64,000 nt of DNA from positions 2,232,001 through 2,296,000 of the forward strand of contig JAHBBC010000004.1 in NCBI GenBank assembly GCA_019915015.1. Direction: 5' to 3'. The position numbers were made by a program, and so were the translations under genes. Shown piece after piece: positions 20,175-31,306 of the stretch. This stretch comes from Auriscalpium vulgare. Lineage: Eukaryota; Basidiomycota; Agaricomycetes; Russulales; Auriscalpiaceae. The notes under the pieces were generated by a model. The model ran no database searches. It had not been told where the DNA came from and saw nothing but the letters and a program-made list of their open reading frames with translations. How positions within the stretch are numbered: position 1 is the stretch's first letter; the number at the start of each line of letters is the position of its first letter.

Positions 20175-22501
20175 ATGCGTCCAGGGTAACGTCAATCTTT
20201 GTTATCTCTCCTCTTTGCCTTGTTCCTCGCCCGCACTGTTCGGAACAGGTTCCACAGACATGGCATATCTCTACGCTGGCACACGACAACCGCTTCCTTG
20301 GTGTCTCTCCACTCGTGTTGCCGAAGAACATTTTTCACGACAAGCCCTGTACTCAGCCGGCTTTCGAATCAGCCCACCACCCATCTCCGGACACTTGACC
20401 CGTCCAGGCTCCGAATCTCGGACTACATCCGATGTAGTCCGGTAAATCACTATATAGCACTCTGTAGCCAATATAGTTGCCATAGCGCTGTTGACACCCC
20501 CCAACTTTATAGTGCAGCATAGCGCGTGGAAGATTCCACTGTTTCTACATAGTTCAGCATAGATGGGATGTAAGTTAGCAAGCTTGGGCCACAGCCCACG
20601 CTCTACCGCACGGCGCACACAGCTGCAGACATCGCAGAGAATCAAATATATTTCGTGACAGCTGCGTCTGCTACGAGTATGCTACGAGTACATAGAACCA
20701 TATCCGTTCTTCACGCGCACCTGAGCGTTGCGGGCAGCCCGCGCAGACGAATATAAATCGCTCACTGCCCAGCTCTGAGCGTGTGCGCGGAGGACAGCGT
20801 ATGCTTGCGCTGAGTGTTCTGGCACTTCCTGGGGACAAGAAAAAAATATCAAACAGGGGCACACTCGTGCGCAATGCATCGAGTTGGCATTGAGCAACGG
20901 TTCGGGATGGTGAGACTCTGATCACAAGATAGACTGAGCGGACCTTGTATATCATGCATGAGCTGCGGCCTGTCAGGTGGAGGTGAAGGTCGGCAGCGGA
21001 CTTCATGGCTGGCGAGGCGCCGAGGGCAAGAGCGCCGATGTGGGTGCGAGGCGAGAGCATGCTGTGCTGGAACAATGCTGGCGAGAAGACAAACCTGCCA
21101 GGCTGTATGCGCAGAGGCTACTGCGTCCTCGTCGTGCAACCATGCTGAGCCCACGAATAAGCACGCTGGCAATCGCCAAAGGAGATTAGACACACCTTAT
21201 TCGATGTTCATCTCATTTCCGGGGTCATTTCATTGAAAAGGTCCCATAGAAAGGAGTTGATACGCCTGCGAGAAGGACAGAGATATGGGCAAACGAGAAG
21301 GGAGGACGAGGGGATGATGAGGACAGAGGAAGGGACGACGGAGGACAGACGGAGGAAAGTTGAACATGCTTCGCTGGCAGTCACGCGCTGGCTTAGGGCC
21401 GGTCGAGCTGACACTTCGGGATAGATTCCGTAGCTGCCAAGCCGGTCGGCTATCAGACGATATGCATGTGCGTACTACATAGATCGAGGCCAGATATATA
21501 GTCTATGCAGTCCTACAGGTGCTACAGGAAAGGCTCGGAACTATATCGTTACCCTCATTTCCTGATAGGCTCGATGTATCCAGACGTATTGCATTCACCT
21601 ACACCGCGTGGCTCGCTGACGACCGGCAAGTTCGATGTGAAGGCGGACTATTCTACTCGCGTTCCTCGCGACATCCGGCTCGGTTCCCGGCGGACGCTCG
21701 CGGCTTCCTCTACTTCCACGCACAGTCGCGCGAGGTGCGCTTACGCCTCGCCGGCCCAGACCCCAGCCGTTTCGCAGAGGGCACGGATCTTGGGCGTCCC
21801 AACGGTGCGCCGTGGGGCTTCAACCACACTGCAATTGCCACCCTGGATCCCGCCGCAGGCATGCGCGCGCTGTCCTGCAGGACGGGCTTATCACGGCGGC
21901 GCAGCTAGCGATGTGGGCCCAGCAGTCGCCGAGCGGCCGGTGCCGCACCGGCCGCCAGCGCCGGTTGACGCGTTTTGGCGAGCTCTTCCCAGCGGACCTG
22001 GCTAAGCTCATCATCAATGTGCCCTTCGGAGAGCAACGGAAATGGGTGTGCGTCAAGAATCCATTCGTGTGGAACCAACGTCCGCAATTCTATGGTGTGC
22101 GGTGAAGTTTTGCTTAGATGCCCGCAATTTCTGCTGATACCTCTGGCGTTGGAAAGATCCTGTTCGCCTTCGAGCGTTCGCCGCTTCCTGAGCATAGCGA
22201 AAAACGCTTTGTCGTTATGCGCGTGCACAAGCTGCTTGAAGATCCCCAACCTCATCCTCGCAGAGACGCCGGTTCGAAGCTCCACCTCTTTTGGCCCGTG
22301 GAAGGCCAACTGGTCTCAAAGCGTGGCATAAAGGGCCTTCCTAAATTGTGGTGTTATGATCTAGACAAACAGTCACAGAAGTTTAGCCGGGTGGTACATG
22401 TTTTTCGGGAACTGTGGGACCGCGACGACGCGAGCAGTGGCGTGGACAGCTCACCCGGTTTGTCTTGGTTTCGGTGTCCACCGACTGTGCTGACACCTTA
22501 A
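20175..22501 (+). pseudogene. Family R, copy EF (split by an insertion and frameshifted)
   Basis: The 5' part has the 11-nt exon at 20175-20185 and an exon from 20258 (HGISLRWHTTTASLVS... to LRTLDPSRLRISDY) that stops at about 20429. The protein resumes at 21573 with DVSRRIAFTYTAWLADD, exactly the continuation expected from copy D (SDYNEVSRRARLAYTACVTE). Rejoining the parts makes a continuous reading frame across the junction, so one gene was split by about 1.1 kb of foreign DNA. A 1-nt deletion near 21870 (GCTGTCCTGC for GCTGCTCCTGC) shifts the frame afterwards. The last intron has lost its TAG acceptor, and the normal stop is TCA, extending the frame to 22501. Confidence 0.75.
20437..21571. 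mobile_element. Candidate 1.1-kb insertion inside family R copy EF
   Basis: The insertion is bounded by CGATGTA at 20430-20436 and 21572-21578, a candidate 7-bp target-site duplication. The rejoined sequence restores the family reading frame. No coding frame with recognisable motifs, no clear terminal inverted repeats and no tRNA-like or poly-A end are visible, so the class is undetermined. The left junction also forms a near-perfect palindrome (20419-20429 versus 20431-20441). Confidence 0.5.
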
Positions 22502-23302
22502 CAGGTCTACTTCTTCCCTTGAGCCTGTTATCGTTTTATGCACAGAGCGCTTCAGGTGTTTACCTCTGAGGAAGTCATAGGAGAGCGTAGCAAGGGCATA
22601 ATCTTTGTAAGCCTTGGCCATATACTCGTTTACGAATTATCTGACAATCTCTCGCTCGTGCGAGGTCATTGCTCGATGTGTAGACCCTGTGGTTCTTCCA
22701 CTGCGGGGCGTCTGCTGTCATTTTGGGTATGGGCTTGGTCGTGAGATCTCGACGTACGGATGCGCCTTCACGCGATGTGTTGGTCCTCGTGATGGTGCCC
22801 AAAGGGCAGTGCTGCTATATGCCGTCGCTGAGATACCTAGCCATTTATACGATCTTCTTGCGATAGCCGACTCAACCAAGGACCTTGACCCTTACCTTCG
22901 CCGTCCATGTACCACATGGGTTCCTTATGAGCTCGACCTCACGCTCAGCCATGCAAAGGTCTCGGACGACTGGGGCGGTATCTAAGGCGTCAGCGTTGCC
23001 GCTGCGAGTCATCCGTGTACCACACCGCTGCTCCTGCGCATCTTTCCCTGAAGAGGATGGCAGAACTCCTGGATCTCGCTTTCGCCTACGCGCACTCGCC
23101 GGTGTTGTGACAAGACATAAACGCTCAATCAGACGGTCAACAGTCGGACAAGACAGGCGACAGGCAGCCGAAGTTGTCTAAAATAAAGTGGACTCTAGTG
23201 GCTTCCGGCCGGGCCAGCAGGTCAGATCTTCAAATTTCAGTTGGCTACGGACCTATACGGCGCCGTCAGATCCTAACTGTTGGCAAGAATTCCAACACTC
23301 GC
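22502..23302. other. Degenerate region between family R copy EF and F-box copy 3
   Basis: 22550-22740 resembles the 3' flanks of family R copies A and D (CTCTGAGGAAGTCATAGGAG and similar). A 123-codon plus frame at 22614-22985 overlaps this flank but is not kept in the other copies, so I do not call it a gene. Confidence 0.4.
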
Positions 23303-24786
23303 CTACTCTGAGTCACCCTCTTCCTTGGGCCAAATCATCCACCACCCACCATAATTCGTGTTTCCCCACCTCCCCACCGCTCCCCATGGCGTGAGCGCTC
23401 CCTTCCACTCCCACAGCCATCCTTCCCCGGGCCCGTACACCTTCTTTGCGATTAAATAGCCATCAACCACGCTAAAGTGGCCGTCCAGAATGAATGATCC
23501 GGCGCCGTCAGTTCCTGTGCCGTTGAGTTGGAAGAAGTGGCCCCGCTTTTCACCTGAATACAGGTTGAGGCGCATCGGCGGGTCTCGCTGCAGACCGGCA
23601 CCATTTGCGAAGAAATAATACCCCACCCATGGGCTTCCCGGACGCGCGCGCGGGAGCCTGCCCAGCGGCGTCCTGCGTGCATCGTCTGCGAGCCACTTGC
23701 GCGGGCGCGGTGCATCGCCAGGAACCGTGAGTGGCCAGTCGTAGTACTCGAGCTCGGCAACGAAGCGCGGGCCACGTGGGAGAGGGATTACAAGGTGATT
23801 CGGGTCTTGTCGGTCGACTTCGTGGAGGTGGACGTGTATCAATGCGCCGACGAGAAGGTGAAGCCCGATCCATGGTGCAGGCTCTCTATGGGGTGATCCA
23901 TGGTTGTATGCTAATATGTGGGGAACCTGCTTGAAAAGATGGGAAAGGACGCACTCGGCTGTGCGCGTGTGCAGCAGCGGCGTAGTTGTTCCACCTAATA
24001 GCAAGGTGAACAAAGTAGGGAGGTGATCCGATGAGTGGAAAATACGTACAGTGCGGGAGTAGTACAGCGAATGAGAAAGTAGCTATTTCGAACCACACAT
24101 AGTCGCGAACAGCTTGCCAGCCAGCCAGTGTGATTAACCCGAGGAGAGCTGTGTGGAGTACGTCCCCGTAGCCTGTGTTCATCAGGCGGAGGATGTTGCG
24201 CGAGTCTGAACGAGCGTCAGCCCAAGTGGCATGCGCTGTGCCAGCGGGCGATACGACGTGAACAAATTCACTCACCATTGTGCACGATGATCAGCGGTAG
24301 CACATCGCTTGCACGCCCAAGCCATCCTGCCACTTTGTCCATGTCGAACACTGCAGGCCCCGGGACGTTGAGTCCGACGGTCGCCTCAGTGAAGCTGTCA
24401 CCCCAAAGCATGCGGGTGATCTCTACGGCGGAGTACGGGTCTGCATCAGGAACCTCGAAGTACCCATCGACCATTGCGCTGTCGAACAGCTGCTCTGCGC
24501 GGGTATGGATGTAGTCGATGCGCATCCAGCGCTGCAGACGGGTCAAGGACCCGGCACCGTCGCTGAGGGCGTCCTCGCGTTCCCATGTTTCGGTGTCCCA
24601 TCCACTGAGTCGTACTCGGTGTTTGAAGAGGCCGCTGGAGGCGAGTGCGCCGTGGACGATGCGGTTCGCGAGGGAGAGCGCGAGGACATCGCGCGTGGTG
24701 GGGAGGAAGAGTGCGATTTCGTGGAAGAGGTCTGCAGACAAGCCTGCACAAGTGGACTGCCAAGCGTACGCAACTTTCTGATCCAT
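23303..24786 (-). CDS. F-box-like protein, copy 3
   Basis: Exons complement(24276-24786, 24050-24205, 23303-23994) give 452 aa in frame. It is a paralogue of the gene at 5898-7390, starting MDQKVAYAWQSTCAGLSADL with the F-box-like region, the ELEYYDWPLTVPG and GSPWVGYYF blocks and the Trp-rich end NYGGWWMIWPKEE. In the second intron the acceptor used by copy 2 has mutated (CAG to CAC). A donor 4 nt upstream (GTACGT) with a TTAG acceptor 13 nt downstream keeps the frame. Unlike copies 1 and 2 it points toward, not away from, the nearest family R copy. Confidence 0.75.
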
Positions 24787-25129
24787 GACGGGTTGCAGAG
24801 AGCGGTGTACACAAGAGGTAGAGGCTGAACGAGACGCGCGCCGCTGCAGCCAGCTGCCTACTACATAGCTCAGTCGCCCGTCGACTTCTAAGGATACCAC
24901 AGCATACAATATATTGATTGCAGGTACTAGTTGCACACACAACTGCAGGCCTCTATGACTGCTCCATCCGAAAGGCCTAGGGACTCTAGCCATACGCATG
25001 TACATAGAAATGATATCACCCGCGGCTCGTCGAGAACTGTAAAATCGGGTACGGGAGCCGGAAAACATTGTATTTAACACGCATTGCCGTCATAACATGA
25101 GTCTGGGAGTGATATAATGCACATGAGAA
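24787..25129. other. Intergenic between F-box copy 3 and the Ran gene
   Basis: Promoter of F-box copy 3 and 3' UTR of the Ran gene. No palindromic element and no other gene seen. Confidence 0.4.
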
Positions 25130-26254
25130 TTACAAGTCGTCGTCTTCTTCGGGCAGGGGAATAGCCTCGGCCTATGAGTGGAGGGTAAGGGTGATACTCC
25201 GGATAGACATTGATAGCTCGTACCTGGGCAAGCTCCCGGTTGTACTGCTCGATGAGGGCTGGGTCAACCTCAACCTCGGCAGGGCGGAGGGCTGGGGCAG
25301 CGACGAAATCAAGCGAGGGGTTGCTAAGGTAGGAGACAATCAACATAGGCACAGTAGACTTTTCTGGTGGTGTCTTACCCTACGAGCTTCCGGGCGAGCC
25401 AGAGGAAGGGCTTTTCGAAGTTGTAGTTCGACTTCGCTGATATCTCGAAGTACTGGATGCTCTTCTTCCTATGGAAAGTGACCGCCGCGGTCTTAACTTT
25501 CCGCTCCTAGCAATCAAGCCGACAAAGATTAGATCAGTCCGAACGGGGTATAGGGTAATGCGGCGGTACCTTCACGTCGACCTTGTTCCCGCACAGCACG
25601 ATGGGGATGTTCTCGCACACCCGCTCGAGATCGCGATGCCAGTTGGGTACGTTCTTATACGTGATCCGGGAGGTCACGTCGAACATGATAATGCCGCACT
25701 GGCCCTGGATGTAGTAGCCATCGCGGAGGCCACCGAACTTCTCCTGTCCGGCTGTGTCCCAGACGTTGAAGCAGATTGTGCCGAAGTTGGTCGAGAAGGA
25801 GAGCGGATGCACCTCGACGCCGAGCGTCGCTGGAGACGGGGAGGGATCCAGTGAGCAACAAGAGAAGCCACGGCCGATGCGCGTGTAGAGCGCTTGGATG
25901 AGGACAGGAACGTACCGATATACTTCTTCTCGAACTCTCCCGTCAAGTGGCGCTAGATAGCAAACGATGAGACATGATCAGGGAGAGCGCGGTGGGTAAT
26001 AGTGCTCACCTTGACAAAAGTGGTTTTTCCAGTGCCTCCGTCGCCGACTACACGGTATCAACGATCGCCACACGCATCGGAAGGGAGGAGAGAGCGACAA
26101 GACGCGTCAATGTGAAGGTGCAGTGGCATCACGTATCGATCGCAGCGGGAGAAAAATGCAACGTCCGTTGAGCGACGTGCGTGGGGTCAAGTGAGTGTCG
26201 GTGGCACATACCGAGGACAAGCTTGAAGGTCGGGATGTTCTGTGCTTCAGTCAT
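25130..26254 (-). CDS. GSP1: Ran GTPase
   Basis: Seven exons (complement 26212-26254, 26010-26047, 25916-25952, 25570-25829, 25379-25506, 25224-25323, 25130-25171) give 215 aa, the normal Ran length. Motifs: P-loop GDGGTGKT split across exons 1-2, switch [17 protein letters not shown], base-binding NKVD and the SAK motif ([14 protein letters not shown]). The acidic C-terminus ends PLPEEDDDL, the Ran hallmark. Ran drives nuclear import/export and spindle assembly in complex with importins and its RCC1-type exchange factor. Divergent from SLT11 across 201 bp. Confidence 0.97.
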
Positions 26255-26455
26255 GATAGCCGTCTAGTGACAGAGATGAGAGGAAGAGAGAACAAGGACG
26301 AAGACAGAAAGTCGAGTCGAGCAGCTCAAAGGAGTGGGCCCGGTGCCCTTGAGAAAAAATTGGTCAGCACCGCGCGCGCTCAGCTGCGCCTCCGACGCAC
26401 AAGTCCCATTCGACTTTACTCTCTGCCACTCCACCTTTCTTTCAACCCATTAACC
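26255..26455. promoter_or_regulatory. Shared divergent promoter of Ran and SLT11
   Basis: Only 201 bp separate the two start codons. CT-rich tracts lie upstream of SLT11 (about 26390-26450) and a purine-rich tract lies on the Ran side. No TATA box obvious. Confidence 0.5.
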
Positions 26456-27654
26456 ATGCCTCCGAAAGCAGATATCAACAAGGCAGGCTGGGAGCAGAGC
26501 GAATTCCCCATCTTGTGCGAAACATGTGCGTGTCTGCAGCCTCTCTCTTGCTTCTGACTAACCCGCACCCAGGCTTGGGAGACAACGCGTTCGTTCGGAT
26601 GGTACGCACCTCGACCTCTGTATCAATATACATCTTGACGACATTGCGCAGTCTAAGCAAGAGTTTGGCCGCTCCTGCGGAACATGCGCCCGACCGTTCA
26701 CCGTCTTCCGCTGGAACCCCGGTGCCGGCGCGCGCTACAAGACCACCGTCGTCTGCCAGACCTGTGCCAAGACGCGCAACGTCTGCCAGACGTGTCTCCT
26801 CGACCTCGAGTACCACCTCCCGACGCAGGTCCGCGACACGGCATTAGGCGTCGCGAACGAGGCGCCGACGAGCGACATCAACCGCGAGTACTACGCGCAG
26901 AACATGGAAGCCAAGGTCCGCGCGCGTGTTATCGTCCGTCATGCGTTTTCGGTGCTAACTAGCGGCAGTTTGCCGATAACGATCATCTGCTCAAGGCTGG
27001 CAAGACGTCAAGTGCAGGCAAGGAGATGCTGAAGCAGCTCGCACGGACAGACCCGTACTACAAGCGCAACCGCCCACACGTTTGCTCGTTCTTTGCCAAG
27101 GGCGAATGTACACGCGGTGACGAGTGCCCCTACCGGTGCGTGTCCTCCCTCTTTGCCGTAATGGCATTGCTGACCAGCTCACCAGGCACGAAAAGCCCGT
27201 ACAGAACGAACTATCCAAGCAGAACATCCAAGACCGGTTCTACGGTCGTAACGATCCCGTTGCGAAGAAGATTCTCACTGGGCACGCCGAAAAGCAAGGT
27301 CTCGCACCGCCCGAAGACCCCACCATTGTACGCCCATTCCTCCTTCCTCCCCGCCCGCACTCATCTCCCGCGCAGATGTCCCTCTTCCTCCTCTCCCTCC
27401 CGGAATCCGCCACCGAGTTGTCCATACGCACGCGCGTGCTGCAGTCGCTCCCGGGCGTCGACCCCGCCGCCCTGCGCTCCGTCGTGCACGTCGCCAAGAC
27501 CCGCTGCGCGTTTGTCAACTTCCGCGACCGAGCCGCGGCGGAGAGCGCCGCGCAGGCCTGGTCGGGCGGGCTGGATCTCGAGGGTGAGCGCCTCGGCGTC
27601 CGCTGGGGCCGAAGCAGGGCGGCACCAGCAGCAGCCTCATCCACCGACCGCTGA
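26456..27654 (+). CDS. SLT11: Pre-mRNA-splicing factor SLT11/ECM2 (RBM22 family)
   Basis: Six exons: 26456-26525, 26573-26601, 26652-26915, 26969-27135, 27186-27327, 27376-27654, giving 316 aa. It starts [20 protein letters not shown] and continues [13 protein letters not shown], the typical RBM22 N-terminal Cys-rich zinc-binding region (CGTC, CQTC, CQTC pairs to about residue 110). A CCCH finger follows ([21 protein letters not shown]), then the [15 protein letters not shown] block and a C-terminal RRM-like domain ([15 protein letters not shown]). Proteins of this family sit in the Prp19-associated part of the activated spliceosome and contact U6 snRNA and the intron. Confidence 0.95.
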
Positions 27655-28417
27655 GCTGGTGTGGATCGGCTCGGCTGAGGCGAGTGGACCAGCCACACTG
27701 TCTGGCATAACCTTTCACCTTGCGAACATCGTACCAGTCCATTTTCCGCGCGGTCGGATGCCACGGGATGCGTTGTGAAGTTCTGTCACGATATTGAATC
27801 GGTACTGTCTTCTAATTGCATCCTCGATTTCTTCATTTCTCAAGTGTCTAAAACAAGTGCGCGTCAGTAAGGAATTTTCTGAAGAGCGCGGGAGACCCGT
27901 AACATTGCCGGTAGTGACGCCACGCCACGGATCAGCAAGCTCGAGAGTCGAGAGTCCTCGGGCATGAGACGCACCTTCCCTGACAAGCCGCTCCGGAGCA
28001 GCGTCCAGACTCCAGAGAGGTTGACGGAGTCGGAGGGGAGAAGCTTCGACCACTGGTCGTGTCCGAATATGAAGGGGGGACGCCGGTTGAGGACAAACTT
28101 TCGGTCCTGGTACGGCGTCGGATAGGGAGAGATCGACAAATTGTTCGCCTACGTGCGTACAGCCTGAGAGTCATAGTCTGCGCGGCAATAGAGGAAGAGT
28201 CTCGACATAACATTGGAATAGAGTACCGCGCAAGGCCGGACTAGGAAACAAATGTTGAACGCTTTCAAATTTATTTAAGTCACGGCGCCTGCCGATGATA
28301 ACTGGGCAGTCGCGTCTCTACCTCTGCCTCGTCTACGGCTTCTAAGCCTCGTCCTCGTCCTCGCTCATTCCCTGAACGTCGTTGACAGCTCTGATACGTG
28401 GTTCATTGACCTATTTC
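27655..28417. other. Intergenic; unassigned minus-strand frames
   Basis: Two overlapping minus frames (27715-28053 and 27864-28139) encode FIFGHDQWSKLLPSDSVNLS and HLRNEEIEDAIRRQYRFNIV. I could not join them into a spliced frame or recognise a family. They may be a decayed gene. The right end contains the promoter of BCS1. Confidence 0.35.
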
Positions 28418-30063
28418 ATGTCAGAAGAGAGCGTCCCAGCAGCACTCGCGTCACAAGCAGAACTCGCGTCGTCCAGCGGAGCAGCAGCCAACCATGCAAA
28501 CACCTCCTTCATAGCCTCAATCATCGGCGACAAGTCAGTCACGCTTGCCTCACTACTTGTCGCGTCATTTGACCATCCCCGAAGCGCAGCCCGTACTTCC
28601 AAGCCGGCTTTGGCCTCATGGTGCGCCCTGCTTCCGTCCATCACCTGCCAGCCTCTGACTTCATGCCAGGGCGTCGGCGTCGGCGTGACGGCGCTGCGCA
28701 AGGGCCTCGCTGTGTCCTCCGTCGCGCTGCGGCGGCGCCTGCTCGTCTCGCTCGAGATCAACAACAAGGACCGCGCATACGAGTGGTTCCTCGCATGGCT
28801 CGCGCACCAGACCGCCGCGCCGCGGAGCGGGTGGGCACGCAGCCACCAGCTGAGCGTGGAGACCGCGTACGAGCAGCGCAAAAACGGGAGCGCGGCAGTG
28901 CTGTTCAAGCTCGTCGCGGGGCCGGGCACGCACTGGCTGCAGTACAAGGGCGCGTGGATGCAGGTGCGCGATCCCTTCCCATAATGTCCACGCAGCTCAC
29001 TCTGTCCCTGCACGCACAGGTGAAGCGCGAGCGCGAGACGCGCTCCATGCAGCTCATGTCCGGCACGCCCTGGGAGACCGTCACGCTGACGACGCTCTCG
29101 CGCGACCGCGCGCTGTTCGGCACGCTGCTCGCGGACGCGCGCGACCTCGCGCTGCGTGGGCAGGAGGGCAAGCTCGTGGTGCATACCGCGTGGGGCACCG
29201 AGTGGAAGCCGTTCGGGCAGCCGCGGCGCAAGCGCCCCCTGCACAGCGTCGTGCTCGAGGCGGGCGTCGGCGAGAAGATTGAGGAGGATGCCCGCGCGTT
29301 TTTGGCGCGCAGACAGTGGTACGCCGATCGCGGTACGTCTCATTCCCTGCTTAGTGGAAAGACTGCCTGATGGAGGATTTATTGGCGTGCTAGGAATACC
29401 ATATCGCAGGGGCTACTTGCTGCACGGGCCGCCGGGCTCTGGGAAGTCATCGTTCATCCAGGCGCTAGCGGGCTCGCTCGCATACGATATTTGTCTCCTC
29501 AACCTCTCCGAGCGCGGGCTGACTGACGACAAGCTAAATTATCTCTTGTCGAACGCGCCAGAACGCAGCTTCATACTCATCGAGGACGTCGACGCGGCGT
29601 TTAATAAGCGCGTGCAGACCAGCGAGGACGGGTAAGCACACCCCTTACACCCTCTGAACAGCATGGTTGATCGATAGCTAGGTATCAATCGTCTGTCACG
29701 TTCTCTGGCTTCCTAAATGCGCTCGACGGCGTCGCCTCTGGGGAGGAACGCATCATATTCCTGACCACGAACCACCTGGATAAGCTGGACCCCGCTCTCA
29801 TCCGACCCGGCCGCGTGGACCTGGCCGCGCTCATTGACGACGCGAGTCCTGAGCAGGCCAAAAAGCTCTTCACTAATTTCTACGGGGGCGATGATGTCGG
29901 CGTGGACGAGTTGCAGCGTCTCGGAAACCGGCTGGAGAAAATCGTGGGCGACGGGCGGGGGGCTGGCACGCGCGTCAGCATGGCAGCATTGCAAGGCCTC
30001 TTCATCAGGAACGGTGCAAGGCAGGCGGTCGCAGCAACGGAGCTGTTCGTGAAAGTACAGTAG
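28418..30063 (+). CDS. BCS1: Mitochondrial AAA chaperone BCS1
   Basis: Six exons: 28418-28533, 28590-28620, 28670-28963, 29020-29332, 29394-29631, 29682-30063, giving 457 aa, the usual Bcs1 length. The exon joins rebuild [20 protein letters not shown], the single transmembrane/import signal region. A BCS1-N domain follows (to about residue 230), then the AAA core with Walker [10 protein letters not shown], Walker [12 protein letters not shown], sensor 1 [13 protein letters not shown] and arginine finger RPGRVD. Bcs1 translocates the folded Rieske protein across the inner membrane for complex III assembly. An in-frame upstream ATG at 28382 is possible but less like the family. The tandem duplication starts about 30 bp after its stop. 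Confidence 0.9.
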
Positions 30064-30165
30064 TTGTTGAACTGTGATTTGCACACGCCGGGTGCATATT
30101 AATCCACCGCTTAAGACATCTGCCGCAAACCATGCCGTCCATATTGACAACAGACCGAGGGGCCC

Positions 30166-31209
30166 TTAATAAACATCGTCGTGGTCCCACAGTTCACGGA
30201 AGACTTCACGGTTCCGGTTAGAACCCCACCGCCACTGTACGTCAATATCATACGACCATGGTCCAGGGCCCCCCCTCTTCTTGGTATAAACCAAATTCCC
30301 CTCTTTTGGCATGTACAGATGGTGATTCCAAAGGGCCTTCCTTTCGGGAAGAAGTTGAGGTTTCCCTAGTATTCGATGCACTCGCAAAACGAGAACACGT
30401 CGACCGCGATGCGCAGGAAGTAGTGAACGCTCAAAGGCGATCAGCGCTTGACCTACGCTAGAGACATAAGCAAAGATGAGGATTTAGCAAGAGATCACCG
30501 CACCAGAGTCCTGTCGCTGTACGCTCCATTTGAATGGGCTTTGCCAGGTTGTCAACGTCCCAGGCGTCCCGACGGCCAGGGTCATGCGGTGCAAGGCAAA
30601 GTCGACCGGAAAGGTCTCGCCGAGTCGCGTCACGCGGCGCGGGTAGTACTTGCTGCGCTGCCCGGGAGTGCGCTGAGCATCGGGCGGCGACAATGCCAGC
30701 GCATCCATACGGACGCCGTCCTGCACGAGCAAGGCACGGAGACCGAAGGCACGCGCTTGCGTGGCGAGGACGGCCGCTGGGAGGCACCACGGCTCGCCAC
30801 TGGGGAGCACGAGGTCCGTGCCCTCCGCGAAGTGGCGCGGGTCATTGCTGGCGAGGCGGAAGCGCACCTCGCGCGATGGCGCGTGGAAGTAGAGGAAGCC
30901 GCGCGTGTCGGTTGGAAACCTAGCATCTTCTCCTTTGGAGTATGCGTAGTATAGCGCGTTTGCAGTGCGAAGCCGCGAGTTGTCCGCCAGGCGCGCGTTG
31001 TACGTGACCGAACTGCGCCCAGAGAGTTCGACGAAGTCGGAGGGGATGAGTTTGGAGGGGTCGAGTGTCCGGATATTGGCCAGGATGGGACTCAGCCCGG
31101 AGAGTATGCGAGAGGCCATAAAGGATCTCCCTCCACACCGCGGAGACACTGGGAATGTCGTGGTTGTGTGCATGCGTGAGGACAGCCTGAGAGCCATGGA
31201 CTGCGACAT
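30166..31209 (-). CDS. Family R protein, copy G (intact)
   Basis: Exons complement(30504-31209, 30166-30452) give 330 aa. Start MSQSMALRLSSRMHTTTTFP; an internal MASRILSGL start is the alternative. The family core is kept (NIRTLDPSKLIPSDFVELSG, RGFLYFHAPSREVRFRLASN, EPWCLPA, FGLRALLVQDG). The last intron (GTGCGG...GTAG) joins WSVQRQDSG to QALIAFERSLLPAHRGRRVL. It is more diverged from copies A-D than they are from each other and groups with copy H. The basic, acid-poor N-terminus again suggests a mitochondrial presequence. Its palindromic element has been pushed 1.3 kb upstream by an inserted element. Confidence 0.65.
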
Positions 31210-31306
31210 TGGCTGAACCGCCAGTGTCACCAGGTAGTAGTAGAGGCAGGCTGCCAGTGGCGGGCCGCGGGCCATCAACGCGTTGTTTGGAGGACATCCG
31301 GGAAAT

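Noticed and set aside
22614..22985. 123-codon plus frame
   Set aside because: Overlaps the decayed 3' flank of family R; not kept in the other copies and no recognisable domain.
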